A stretch of DNA of 64,000 nt from Owenia fusiformis (taxonomy: Eukaryota; Annelida; Polychaeta; Sabellida; Oweniidae), in the NCBI GenBank assembly GCA_903813345.2, contig CAIIXF020000010.1:10346349-10410348 (forward strand), given 5' to 3'. Under the pieces are notes generated by a model, which was not told the origin of the DNA, did not search any database, and saw nothing but the letters and a program-made list of their open reading frames with translations. This document shows, piece by piece, positions 33,115 to 45,796 of the stretch. How positions within the stretch are numbered: position 1 is the stretch's first letter; every line of letters starts with the position of its first letter. The position numbers and the translations under genes were made by a program.

Positions 33115-33659
33115 TATATGTATTGATCATATACTGTCTAAAATTATAAAGATGTATAATTTGCCCAGAAAATATGGGTGAATGAGAGTTTTTAACTTTC
33201 CTTCTCAATGGTTAGTCTATTGAGATAAGATATAAAGTATAAAAGTAATTTGAAACTTGAGATAGGCTATGAACAACCTTTAGCTTGACATATAAGGATG
33301 TATAAAGCCCCCTAAAACTATAGATGAGGTGCGATACCCCCGGCCTTCAACATAAGTCACGATGTATAAACCCCTGAAATTAAGGATAGGGTACAAATGA
33401 CACAGACATTGAGGTATAAGATTAGACCCCTTGAAGAGATACAATGTACTTGTGCATTAATATAAGGGCCTCTAAACTCAATAAATAAAGTGTGAAGCCT
33501 CCCAAAACTTGAGATATGATATATAAAGACTCGAAATAGAATGTAAAATGGCCTCTTAATTTCAAGTTTTATGGTGTAATTGGAAATACAATGTATGAAG
33601 TTCCCAAAAGTATAAGTCTCGTACAACATGTGTTATAAAGTATACTCCCAACTGTCACA

Positions 33660-33822
33660 TATCTTAAAACTCAAATCTGTTGAGATGGCCACTGAATTCA
33701 AAATGGTGGCAAAAAGAGACAATATTACTTTATTACTTGAACCTATTTCAAAGTGATGATTGATTTGATGGATAGTTTGTTCATTGGGATTTGCTACGCC
33801 GTGAGAGTTGCCGTCTTCCAGT
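33660..33822 (+). mobile_element. 3' end of a Helentron-like element
   Basis: GAATTCAAAATGGTGGC, then TTTGTTCATTGGGATTTGC, TACGCCGTGAGAG, and TTGCCGTCTTCCAGT. The last four bases before T read CCAG in place of CTAG. The left part is not seen. Confidence 0.5.
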
Positions 33823-33925
33823 TAAAGCCTAATATGACCATTTACACAAAGTAATTCTATATACAAAATGTACTTATATTAAAACAAATGTGTTAATGAC
33901 ATCTCCATAACTATTATCTTTCCAG

Positions 33926-33993
33926 AACAAATGTGCACAGATGGAGAGAAACTAGAATCTGCATTAAAGATAATAGTCGTTGCCAAGTATAAG
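33926..33993 (+). CDS. ULK3: ULK3-like kinase, exon E (start of second MIT domain)
   Basis: Between TCTTTCCAG and GTAAAT. Two bases complete Glu (G+AA), then 22 codons QMCTDGEKLESALKIIVVAK, YK, ending in phase 0. It aligns to human MARDKPRLLAALEVASAAMAK. The A-L-x(3)-A pattern is MIT helix 1 of the second domain. At 68 bases it is one of the shortest exons. The 6.9 kb intron that follows carries the tandem triplication. Confidence 0.9.
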
Positions 33994-35236
33994 GTAAATT
34001 GTATTAATATATACCTAGGCTCTTAAAAGGTATATAATGCATGAAGGATCATATGATTTTTGTTAAAAGATTCAACAGAAATACAAGTTGCATACAATTT
34101 TATCATACCATGCCATGGTCTTATTTATTTAGAGATTGATTTGTAAACTTCTTGTAGAAAATAAATCTTGCAATTTTGTTGATCTCTGCTTTTTATGAGA
34201 TTTATGTGTGATAACCTTAATTTGTTATTTCACAGAGTTGTTATTACACAGAAATTAACTAATATCTCAGTATAACATCATTGGAGGAACTTTGTCATCA
34301 TAATGTACATGTCAGTGATCTCCCCAGGATTTTTTTTCAGGTGGGTGCAAAATTCTCATTTTCACAATTCAGACCAAAATTGGTCAAAATATGCCAATTT
34401 TTTTTTTGATTTTTATCATTTTCAAGTGGGTGCATATTGTCATTAATAGTTGTCAAGGTGGTGCTAGCATTTTTGTCATCATAATTCTAGGATTCCATTC
34501 ATTGAAATTACTTCAGGTAACCTCATAGGACAGTTATACTTTGCTGTTTATTTTAAATAAAGAATAAATAAAAAACTTGGATTATTAGCATTTCCAATTT
34601 TCCAGGTCAGACACTGAACAATTGACTCTTTTATGCCAACATATTTTGTCGTAGAAAAATTGATGGTAATCAAGTCAATGTTACTTTTACAATGATAAAT
34701 GTATGACTATACTCTATTTAAGCACCCGAGTGTACTATTAATTACAATGTAGTTCTTGAGAAAAGAAGAAAGCTCAATTAATCAATTATTACTTTTCCCA
34801 CATTATTTCTTCATAGAGGCAACCCTAAATTCATCCAATGCACTAAACATTGAATTAAATTGTCAACATTTCTATGTCCCCATCACATAGTGTGAGATAA
34901 TATTGTCAATCTAGGCACAGCTGTCTGTCCATCTCTTTGCATATCCAAACAATTTTTCAATCACCTTCAACTTTTTTCATGAAAAAATGCTTTTTTGTAA
35001 AATCAAATACCAATTATCAGATTTTTTCCAAATTTTGTAGAATGATGTATTTTGGGAAAAGGATCTCGCTTGAATAGTATTTTCCAAAATGGCTTCTCAA
35101 TTCAAAATGGCCTTTATTTTTGATTTAGTCGCCGTGCTGATATTGCAGTATCAATGAAATGTTAGCTATGTTTTTTCCAACCTGTCTAAATTCCCAGCTT
35201 TAGTTGAGCAATTTTCTAGATTGGGTGCCTTCATAC

Positions 35237-35836
35237 TAGGGCTGGCACGGAACGGAATTATTGTCCGAACCGTTCCGATTTTGCCTTCGGAAACGGAATT
35301 TCGGACCTACCTTCTCATATTCCAATAAATTTCGGAACTTTTATTTCCTTAAAGAACATTCACTTATCGTTATACCGACACGCTAACTCGCTATAGCGAA
35401 CTAGTATTATGAAACGAAATCAATAAATATGTATAATTATTAAACATTTTCACTTGGTAAAGTTGTTTTATAGTACTATGTAATAAGTATGATTGTTCTG
35501 TACCTATAAGAAAATATTATTATTGAAAGAAAGACAGTAACAGTTGTGTGCCAAGGTGCCAAGAAGGCAAGGACATTAACATTTTGCCATTAGTTTTGAA
35601 CATTTATGCCACTTGTTGTTGCAGTTAGATAGTGTTAGTGTTTGTATTTAATAAATATAATACAACTTATATATATGTAGTTGTACACTGCTATTCTAAT
35701 GGTGAAAAAATGAGAATTTAAGGGGAGAAGTAGGAACTATTTTAAATAAGGTCCGAAATTCCGAAATTTCCGAATTCCGAAGCCAAGTTCCGAAATCCGT
35801 TCCATCCCGATTCCGTTCCGTTCCGTGCCAGCCCTA
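35237..35836. mobile_element. hAT-family MITE (600 bp) with perfect 8 bp TSD
   Basis: Inverted ends TAGGGCTGGCACGGAACGGA and TTCCGTTCCGTGCCAGCCCTA lie between perfect 8 bp repeats CTTCATAC (35229-35236, 35837-35844). Subterminal arrays of CGGAA/TTCCG motifs occur on both sides. The tip TAGGGCTGGCAC differs little from TAGAGCTGGCATC of the element at 13008-13578, so they belong to one tip family. The right 501 bases are part of the triplicated unit. Confidence 0.9.
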
Positions 35837-38800
35837 CTTCATACAATCTCCTGGAGACCTTCCCATACCCTATACTCACTGGGGTTTGCATCAGGGCTAT
35901 TAGCTTGGCGATCATCAGGCCGTATCAGTTCAGGAACATTTTGCAAATTATGCTTATTTCTCCAAAAAACCACATGTTTAAGTGAGACGCTGGTGACATA
36001 TTTTATTCAAGTAAAACTGTATAATTTATGATCCATGGCTAGATAACAACCTCAAGTTTCATTTGGTATGCAAATTATGATTTGATATCAAGATTAAAAA
36101 AGTAATAGCATTTTGAAAAAAAAGTGGCGTTTTTTTTAGGCCCACCCTGTACTTATATAATTCACAATAACTCAAAAACAGCATCTAGATAAATTGGTCC
36201 AAATTTAAGATATAATGCTAATATGGGACCTATATTTGTGAAGGAATTTGTAACAGGTTGTTATATGGTGTCCTGGATGTCGATTTTGCCAAAAGAATAC
36301 AATACTATTAGCTGGAAATGTTCAAAATTACTTGTGATTTGATAAAATATTTTGTTGGGTTGGATTTACAACACCTCCAGGAAAACCAAAAAAAACATAA
36401 CATTTTCTTAAATTCATTTATTATTGAGCTTTCACCTTCACATGATTTAACTGAGTTTTTAAACGATCAGTTTCTGTCCAAAAGTAGAATTGATTCCCTG
36501 AAGCTTTGAAAATGTTTTAATTTGCTTGCCTTGATTAATATTTAAAGTCTTAGTGGACCTATTTTTTGGTGTTAGCCATCACTTTTTTATCTACTTTGTA
36601 GTTCAAACTTTTATTTCCTTAAAGAACATTCACTTATCGTTATACCGACACGCTAACTCGCTATAGCGAACTAGTATTATGAAACGAAATCAATAAATAT
36701 GTATAATTATTAAACATTTTCACTTGGTAAAGTTGTTTTATAGTACTATGTAATAAGTATGATTGTTCTGTACCTATAAGAAAATATTATTATTGAAAGA
36801 AAGACAGTAACAGTTGTGTGCCAAGGTGCCAAGAAGGCAAGGACATTAACATTTTGCCATTAGTTTTGAACATTTATGCCACTTGTTGTTGCAGTTAGAT
36901 AGTGTTAGTGTTTGTATTTAATAAATATAATACAACTTATATATATGTAGTTGTACACTGCTATTCTAATGGTGAAAAAATGAGAATTTAAGGGGAGAAG
37001 TAGGAACTATTTTAAATAAGGTCCGAAATTCCGAAATTTCCGAATTCCGAAGCCAAGTTCCGAAATCCGTTCCATCCCGATTCCGTTCCGTTCCGTGCCA
37101 GCCCTACTTCATACAATCTCCTGGAGACCTTCCCATACCCTATACTCACTGGGGTTTGCATCAGGGCTATTAGCTTGGCGATCATCAGGCCGTATCAGTT
37201 CAGGAACATTTTGCAAATTATGCTTATTTCTCCAAAAAACCACATGTTTAAGTGAGACGCTGGTGACATATTTTATTCAAGTAAAACTGTATAATTTATG
37301 ATCCATGGCTAGATAACAACCTCAAGTTTCATTTGGTATGCAAATTATGATTTGATATCAAGATTAAAAAAGTTATAGCATTTTGAAAAAAAAGTGGCGT
37401 TTTTTTTAGGCCCACCCTGTACTTATATAATTCACAATAACTCAAAAACAGCATCTAGATAAATTGGTCCAAATTTAAGATATAATGCTAATATGGGACC
37501 TATATTTGTGAAGGAATTTGTAACAGGTTGTTATATGGTGTCCTGGATGTCGATTTTGCCAAAAGAATACAATACTATTAGCTGGAAATGTTCAAAATTA
37601 CTTGTGATTTGATAAAATATTTTGTTGGGTTGGATTTACAACACCTCCAGGAAAACCAAAAAAAACATAACATTTTCTTAAATTCATTTATTATTGAGCT
37701 TTCACCTTCACATGATTTAACTGAGTTTTTAAACGATCAGTTTCTGTCCAAAAGTAGAATTGATTCCCTGAAGCTTTGAAAATGTTTTAATTTGCTTGCC
37801 TTGATTAATATTTAAAGTCTTAGTGGACCTATTTTTTGGTGTTAGCCATCACTTTTTTATCTACTTTGTAGTTCAAACTTTTATTTCCTTAAAGAACATT
37901 CACTTATCGTTATACCGACACGCTAACTCGCTATAGCGAACTAGTATTATGAAACGAAATCAATAAATATGTATAATTATTAAACATTTTCACTTGGTAA
38001 AGTTGTTTTATAGTACTATGTAATAAGTATGATTGTTCTGTACCTATAAGAAAATATTATTATTGAAAGAAAGACAGTAACAGTTGTGTGCCAAGGTGCC
38101 AAGAAGGCAAGGACATTAACATTTTGCCATTAGTTTTGAACATTTATGCCACTTGTTGTTGCAGTTAGATAGTGTTAGTGTTTGTATTTAATAAATATAA
38201 TACAACTTATATATATGTAGTTGTACACTGCTATTCTAATGGTGAAAAAATGAGAATTTAAGGGGAGAAGTAGGAACTATTTTAAATAAGGTCCGAAATT
38301 CCGAAATTTCCGAATTCCGAAGCCAAGTTCCGAAATCCGTTCCATCCCGATTCCGTTCCGTTCCGTGCCAGCCCTACTTCATACAATCTCCTGGAGACCT
38401 TCCCATACCCTATACTCACTGGGGTTTGCATCAGGGCTATTAGCTTGGCGATCATCAGGCCGTATCAGTTCAGGAACATTTTGCAAATTATGCTTATTTC
38501 TCCAAAAAACCACATGTTTAAGTGAGACGCTGGTGACATATTTTATTCAAGTAAAACTGTATAATTTATGATCCATGGCTAGATAACAACCTCAAGTTTC
38601 ATTTGGTATGCAAATTATGATTTGATATCAAGATTAAAAAAGTTATAGCATTTTGAAAAAAAAGTGGCGTTTTTTTAGGCCCACCCTGTACTTATATAAT
38701 TCACAATAACTCAAAAACAGCATCTAGATAAATTGGTCCAAATTTAAGATATAATGCTAATATGGGACCTATATTTGTGAAGGAAATTGTAACAGGTTGT

Positions 38801-39137
38801 TATATGGTGTCCTGGATGTCGATTTTGCCAAAAGAATACAATACTATTAGCTGGAAATGTTCAAAATTACTTGTGATTTGATAAAATATTTTGTTGGGTT
38901 GGATTTACAACACCTCCAGGAAAACCAAAAAAAACATAACATTTTCTTAAATTCATTTATTATTGAGCTTTCACCTTCACATGATTTAACTGAGTTTTTA
39001 AACGATCAGTTTCTGTCCAAAAGTAGAATTGATTCCCTGAAGCTTTGAAAATGTTTTAATTTGCTTGCCTTGATTAATATTTAAAGTCTTAGTGGACCTA
39101 TTTTTTGGTGTTAGCCATCACTTTTTTATCTACTTTG
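35336..39137. repeat. 1270 bp tandem triplication, nearly identical copies
   Basis: Copies at 35336-36605, 36606-37875 and 37876-39137. Spacing is exactly 1270 between copies 1 and 2. In the third copy one T is missing from a T run. I noted only two base substitutions besides (AAGTAATAG versus AAGTTATAG; GGAATTTGT versus GGAAATTGT). The unit holds the right part of the hAT MITE and a mariner-type terminus (GGCCCACCCTG|TA, ending 36149 in copy 1). Both internal junctions carry the same 7 bases TAGTTCA between CTACTTTG and AACTTTTATT. The recurring 63-68 codon frames are repeat copies without domains. Confidence 0.95.
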
Positions 39138-40185
39138 CCGAAAGACCTTGGATCTGACCCAGATTATAAAATTCAAGCCATTTCTCTTGTGCCACTTTGC
39201 TTCTTAACATCAACAGCTGGAAGCTGGCTCAGAAAAAATGATGGATGGGGAAGAATTCTATGAAGAGCTTGGTATAAATAGATGCTGTCTTTTACTCCCT
39301 AACGTACATGTAGTCCCGATGTAGTCCTAGATCTAGGTTCAATATGTAGGCTCTCGGAACAAATGAGGCTAAACTACAGCCGGGACGCTACACCTCCACT
39401 TTGATTTATTAAAAGCACTCACGGTTGTAGTTATACACGTCCCTTCCCTAATGATGATCAAGTTGTTTCATCAGCTAATGTTACATAAGGCTGTAAATAT
39501 TCTATCCTTATGTATTAGCTTTAGGCTAGCTTAAAGGCCCCATCATAAATTTTTATTATTCAGATTTTAGATTTAGATAAAGAGATGTTAAGGGAAAAAA
39601 GATTATTTTTATATTTGAGTTTCTCACCATTTTTAAATAAAAGTTGAAATATTTTAATCATCAAATATTTGACCATTCAGCAGTGCAAAACATATTAACT
39701 TTTTAATATCACTGCGAAGATTAAACAAGGGGTGTACTATTTGAACATGAAATGTCATACCTAATGTGCCACTTAAATGTTTTAGCATATTTTCACCCTA
39801 AGTGATATCATGGTGATGTCATTTATAGGGTGCAAAAATGTTTTGAAAAACTCTCATTTAAACTGTCAAAATAAACGAATATTGATTGACTAACTTGGTG
39901 GAAAAGAAAAATATATTGTTGCTTTAGGTATTATTGTACCTTTGGTTTCTATGCAAACTAAAAATTTTGCATTTTTCTCTGAAGCACTTTCATGCATAGA
40001 TGAGTTCATTTCTTACTTATTTATCAACTGATTTTCTTGATTTTTTCCAAAAAAGACATGTGAGGATGAATACTACGCCAGTTTATATTGACTGTCTTTC
40101 ATAACATGTGACCTTCCAGCTTTGTCCAATTATACAATTGTAAGCTTGACAGTGATGATATGGAACTATTTTGAGAAATGGTTAT

Positions 40186-40757
40186 TATCCCACCGAACAA
40201 AGTTCGAGAGGGATATAGAGCAGCCATCCATTCATCCGTCTGTCCGGACAATAACTCAAATACCAAATACTTAAATACGGATTTGATTCGAATTCTATAG
40301 GCTTATGCCTTATGGATGAAGGACCACTGCTTGAGAAGGAATTTTCAATATGGCTACTCAGTTCAAAATGGACACCATTTTTCATAAAAAAAGTAATCAA
40401 GATGGCCGCTGAATTTAAAGGTGCCTGCAATTTTTCAAAAAATAGATAAATCTTTGATAACTCAAATACAAGTAGTGGATGGATTTGGTCAGAATTTTAT
40501 TTGCTGATGTCAAGGGACAAATGTTTGTCAAGAAATTCTCAAAGTGACAGCTGAATTTCAAAATGGCCCCATTTTTGTAAAACAGGTAATCTTTGATAAC
40601 TCAAATACCAGTGGGCTGATTCGGTTCAAATTTAATATGCTGATACCCAGGGACAAAGGAGCTCTGTTCAAGAAGAACTTTTTAAGATGGATGTTATTTA
40701 TCAAAACATATTTTGTTTGGTGGGACTTGCTATTCCATGGAGTTGCTGTTTTCTAGT
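40186..40757 (+). mobile_element. Complete DINE-1/Helentron-like element just upstream of exon F
   Basis: Begins TATCCCACCGAACAAAGTTC and ends TTTGGTGGGACTTGC, hairpin ATTCCATGGAGT, TGCTGTTTTCTAGT, with T on each side. The core has CATCCGTCTGTCCGG. Internal repeats read GATAACTCAAATACNAG and AAATGGCC/AAGATGG. 572 bp. Its right end is 95 bases before ULK3 exon F. Confidence 0.8.
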
Positions 40758-40852
40758 TTAATATAAGATGTCATTCATTTCAAAAAATATATGTTTTTAT
40801 ACACACTGTGTATTGTAATACTTATGAGTTTGTATATTTATTTACATTTTAG

Positions 40853-40928
40853 TATGACACCGAGGAGTTTGAAGAGTCACTGGAAAAATATGAATTGGTC
40901 CTTGGTGCATTGATCAAAATTCTGCATG
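40853..40928 (+). CDS. ULK3: ULK3-like kinase, exon F (second MIT domain, helix 2)
   Basis: Between TTTACATTTTAG and GTAAGTG. Phase 0 start, 25 codons YDTEEFEESLEKYELVLGAL, IKILH and one base. It aligns with human QDALDLYQHSLGELLLLL, the Y/L-x(3)-L-x-L-LL pattern of MIT helix 2. Joined to exon E it reads VVAKYKYDTEEFEESLEKY. The following intron is 17.8 kb, the largest in the gene here. Confidence 0.92.
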
Positions 40929-41799
40929 GTAAGTGAACAGATTTTTGCATCATCGGTCATAATGCCGTAACTAATATCCTTTGTTCCTATCAGTAAGAAT
41001 ACTAGCAGCAATTTAAAGTTTCAGCAAGAGTGAAAAATCCTGCAAATATTTCCTTAACAGTTCTAATTTTATTGTCAGATACAGTATGGACGTTTTTGAG
41101 GATTGAATTGCAGAAATGTCAGAAATTCTTTATCTACTTTTATTCTACATCTACTTTTTCAAAATAAAAAATAACCTTGAAGATCAAAGCAACATTATGA
41201 AATTAAGTCAGTTGGAGTCTCAATTTTAATGTTTAATCACAATCCACAAGTCGACAAGATCACATACGAACTTACTAGGTGTCTCGGGATTGCTCGGATT
41301 TGCTTGAGCAATTCGGCTCGATACGAGTGTATCGATACTCACCTTGAATATCGGTTAAAATCTTGTATCATTTTTAACCTCCAAAACAGCAAAATCATGT
41401 TCAAAAGCACCTTAAATAGCGTAATAAAATTTTATCTTTTTTTCCATTTTGTTATTTATCTGCCGTAATCCGCCATAGAATGTACTTCCGGTCAGTGAAA
41501 AAACTAGAAAAATAAAATTCTCGAAAGAACAAAGGTATTGGACCATTATCGCAAGGACAGTGATCTTTTAAAGATAAATGAATCAAGTACCATTTGTGAG
41601 CTTTCAAGGCGCAACTCCATTGCAATGGCCAGAGAAGTGAGCTGAAATTTCACGAGGAGATATTTACATGTAATTTAGTGACACCGACCTGACAATATCA
41701 TGCCCGGTGATTGTACAAAATGGATGGAGGGGGGAGTAGGCGATTACTGCAAGATATTGGAAGATTTATTTTTTCAATAGAAAAGGATTAATATCGATA

Positions 41800-42430
41800 T
41801 TGAGAACTGAATACAACGATGTTTTTCTCTTAAACCAATCATTGAAAACAGTAAAAAAAACACGGTATTTTATGTAATGTTGACTGATTGACAACAATTT
41901 AATGCGAACATTATTTAGATATATTTCATATAACTGTTTTTGTTAACATTTTTTGTTTTTTAGTGCAATTGTTTTTGCTCCTTTCTACCAATTCTTGAGA
42001 ATGAAATAAAATGTCTTTCCGAACCTTGTTGGAACAAAATAGCATATACAACATGTTTTTAGACCTCTCAATATTATATAGTTATACAAAGGAATTTTGG
42101 GTTGGTTTTAAAAAAGTATTCAAAAAATTAAAACAAAATCCCCCCAAAATAAATTAAAACCAAGATAAACCTTTTATTTCATTAACAAGATACAACATGT
42201 TGTGTTTATGTCGTTTTGTTCCAATGAGGTTCGGAAAGATGTTTCATTTCACTCTGGAATCATGATACCAAGAACAAAACAAGTGTTTGATGTGTTTTCT
42301 AAAACAATATAGATGAAAGTATATATATATTTTTCAAATTATATTGTTACCATTCAAAAGATTTTTAGATTTTTTCATGACTGGTTTAAGAGAAACGTGT
42401 GTTCAAAAAGTTCTCCATAGAGATACCACT
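41800..42430. repeat. Dispersed repeat, copy 1 (inverted relative to 58150-58535)
   Basis: Shares with the second copy, in reverse complement, TTTTTCTCTTAAACCAAT (about 41823), GATACCAAGAACAAAA (about 42267), TGATGTGTTTTCTAAAACAA (about 42289) and GTTCAAAAAGTTC (about 42402). Inside it, TCTTTCCGAACCTTGTTGGA (42013) and TCCAATGAGGTTCGGAAAGA (42220) are an internal inverted pair. Confidence 0.65.
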
Positions 42431-42725
42431 CCTTTAGACCCTCTCTGGTGCATTCTGAACATATCTCAGCATTTTGCATTTATTTTTCAAAGTATTTACA
42501 TACTGTATAGGTTCCTGAGAAATTATTGTATAGAATTCTATATGATATGAGAAATGAGATCTGCTATCCTTGATTAGATAATGAGATAATATCATTTCTG
42601 TCATTATTATATTAGCTCTTGAGCGTTCAATCCTAGGCTCAGTTTCAAATCTATAAAAATCTGTGAGGAGGGGAGGGGGGGGAGGCAGTTGCCTCCATTG
42701 CACTCCCCCTTCTGACGCCAATGCA

Positions 42726-43031
42726 CAACTGGACCATATCATGTTGGGGCCAGTTAAAAGTCACTTGGGGCCTAAAATATGTCACACAACTGAACCTGTC
42801 ATGTTGGAGCCAGTGAAAAGTTACCTGGGGCCCAAAACATGTCACACAACTGGACCGTGTCATGTTGGAGCCAGTGAAAAGTCACATGGGGCCCAAAATA
42901 TGTCGCATAACTGGACCGTGTCATGTTGGAGCCAGTGAAAAGTCACCTGGGGCCCGAAATATGTCACATAACTGGACCCTGTCATGTTGGAGCCAGTGAA
43001 GTCACCTGGGGCCCGAAATATGTCACACAAC
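42726..43031. repeat. 61 bp tandem repeat, five copies
   Basis: The unit starts AACTGGACCNTGTCATGTTG and includes GGGGCCC(A/G)AAATATGTC. Copies start at 42726, 42787, 42848 and onward. Overlapping open frames on both strands (42663-42938 and 42651-42863) run through the repeat and are not genes. Confidence 0.9.
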
Positions 43032-43431
43032 TTTTAATATTGCTTATTAATCAGCTACCATATTAGTTCAGTAGAGTGATACTGTTGTCACATTTCTGAT
43101 TATATGACCAATGCATTCAATATTAAATAAAATTGATTCCTTTAGGTGTAAATGACCATTTCATATGACCTTTAAGTTTGTGTCCACAATACGCAATCGA
43201 GCGACATAGATTGTGTTATTGTCGTCAGCAATATAATCTGATCAATGAAAGTCCTCATTTGATGTCAAAAGCAACTGAGTGATCAGTGATCACTTCTTTT
43301 GAACCAATTGACATACTTGCATAGCAACTAATATGCTTTACCAAATAGGTTTAAGTAGCATAATCCAGTTCCATGACAAGTAGTCCTGATAGCATATGCA
43401 GAAAACCACTTCCCATCAAACCGCAGAACAT

Positions 43432-44654
43432 GAGTGGGATGCATTACTTAGTGGGATGTATTACTGAGTGGGATGCATTACTGAGTGGGATGCATTACTG
43501 AGTGGGATGTATTACTGAGTGCGATGCATTACTGAGTGGGATGCATTACTGACTGGGATGCATTACTGACTGGGATGCATTACTGAGTGGGATGCATTAC
43601 TGACTGGGATGCATTACTGACTGGGATGTATTACTGAGTGCGATGCATTACTGAGTGGGATGCATTACTGAGTGGGATGCATTACTGAGTGGGATGCATT
43701 ACTGAGTGGGATGCATTACTGAGTGGCATGCATTACTGAGTGGCATGCATTACTGAGTGGGATGCATTACTAAGTGGCATGCATTACTGAGTGGCATGCA
43801 TTACTGAGTGGGATGCATTACTGAGTGGGATGCATTACTGAGTGGGATGCATTACTGAGTGGGATGCATTACTGAGTGGGATGCATTACTGAGTGGGATG
43901 CATTACTGAGTGGGATGCATTACTGAGTGGGATGCATTACTGAGTGGGATGCATTACTGAGTGCGATGTATTACTGAGTGCGATGCATTACTGAGTGGGA
44001 TGCATTACTGAATGGGATGCATTACTGAGTGGGATGCATTACTGAGTGGGATGCATTACTGAGTGGGATGCATTACTGAGTGGGATGCATTACTGAGTGG
44101 GATGTATTACTGAGTGGGATGCATTACTGAGTGGGATGCATTACTGAGTGGGATGCATTACTGAGTGGGATGCATTACTGAGTGGGATGCATTACTGACT
44201 GGGATGCATTACTGACTGGGATGCATTACTGACTGGGATGCATTACTGACTGGGATGCATTACTGACTGGGATGCATTACTGACTGGGATGCATTACTGA
44301 CTGGGATGCATTACTGACTGGGATGCATTACTGACTGGGATGCATTACTGACTGGGATGCATTACTGAGTGGGATGCATTGCCGAGTGGGATGCATTACC
44401 GAGTGAGATCCATTACCGAGTGGGATGCATTACCGAGTGGGATGCATTACCGAGTGGGATGCATTACTGAGTGGGGATGCAATACTGAGTGGGATGCATT
44501 ACTGAGTGGGATGTATTACTGAGTGGGATGCATTACTGAGTGCGATGCATTACTGAGTGCGATGCATTACTGAGTGCGATGCATTACTGAGTGGGATGCA
44601 TTACTGAATGCATTACTGAGTGGGATGCATTACTGAGTGGGATGCATTACTGAT
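43432..44654. repeat. 17 bp minisatellite, about 72 copies
   Basis: Unit GTGGGATGCATTACTGA with variants GTGCGATG, GTGGCATG, ATGTATT and CTGGGATG. The CTGGGATG variant forms a homogeneous block of about ten units at 44193-44360, and an ACCGAG variant clusters at 44385-44465. Confidence 0.97.
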
Positions 44655-45796
44655 ACTACAGAAGTTTATCTCCAGGAAAAGTGCATTTTTTCAAACAGGA
44701 AAGTTTATATTGTTTATAAAATTTACCGCATGGAACATTTGGGAAATTGATGATTTGCGATCACCGGATAGATTCTATCTTGCAGTGGTGTCACAATTAG
44801 GCCACATTTCTGTAACTGTTTGATTTCGAGAGATTATCTTCTGTATTTCTTACTTTATTGATTTATTTTTTCACGAAAGTATTTGATTTGTCTAGGTCAA
44901 CATTCATTCTAAGCACATGCCAAATCTAAGATTTTACTGACACCCCCTCCCCACAACCCCCACGCCCAAAACTCATATGACATATGATGGGATGACCCTG
45001 TAAATTTACCTGTAGTGATTAATCATGAAAGTTTTGATTATCAAACTAAAGAATCAAGGTTTTAAAGAATCTTAACATTGCATCAATGGAGATTTGGCTC
45101 AAGTTTTTTTTTAAAAAGTCAATGAAAATGATTTAAATGACATAACTGTCATTAATAAATCAACGTTATTATTGTGGAAAACTTTTCACTGAATTCAAAA
45201 TGCTGTTAAAAAGAAAGAAAAGTTAGTCGTTAGAGGTAAAAAGTGCAAATCTCTTAGAATCACATGAAAAAATGAGAATTAGCGAGATTTCAATATGGAA
45301 ACTCCTCTATTCCAGAGTGCTCATTTAAACATAGCTTAACCCATTTCTTGAATTGTTGAAGCCATTCGCTACATATTGACAAAACTATTATCGTTATTTT
45401 TCAATAAGGACCTTATTCAAAAGGAGAGTATTGTTTTGTCAGTAGATTCCAATAAGTAGAGTTAGAGTAGTTTAATGTGTTTATATTTCTAATCTTCAGA
45501 ACTCATTATTTTAATGGCAGTAAGTACATTTATAAAACCTACATTTTTAATAATACTCTTTGTCTCACAAATCATTATATTTCAGAAACATGTGGAAACA
45601 GGGAAATTAAGCCATTTGCGTAGGGAAATATTTTAATTAATCTTTCAGAGCATCCACATTGAACAAAGGGGAACGAACGCAGTGACTGGATCAATCGCTT
45701 GTAAATTATTAACACAAAAATGGCCTGAGAACCTGATTGCTATATCAATATAATATCTTTAAGAAATTCTCACAAATTTTTATCACATTGCATAAT

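Larger units (their letters stand above)
31291..33925 (+). other. ULK3 intron D-E (2.6 kb)
   Basis: Mostly filled by nested mariner-type MITEs (31514-33114). 33290-33640 is a degenerate repeat of TATAAAG/CCCCTAAAAC phrases without constant period. 33660-33822 is a Helentron-like 3' end. Confidence 0.7.
33994..40852 (+). other. ULK3 intron E-F (6.9 kb)
   Basis: Carries a degenerate Helentron-like piece (about 34915-35115, CTGTCTGTCCATCTC then CAAATACCAATTATC), a hAT MITE (35237-35836), the 1270 bp triplication (35336-39137), and a complete Helentron-like copy ending 95 bases before exon F. 39138-40185 and 33994-34910 hold no recognised gene. Confidence 0.7.

Noticed and set aside
35825-39048. 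Six recurring 63-68 codon frames
   Set aside because: Identical copies created by the triplication; no domains, no splice signals, and part of the sequence is a hAT MITE end.
42651-42938. Open frames on both strands near 42.8 kb
   Set aside because: They run through the 61 bp tandem repeat and share its periodicity.
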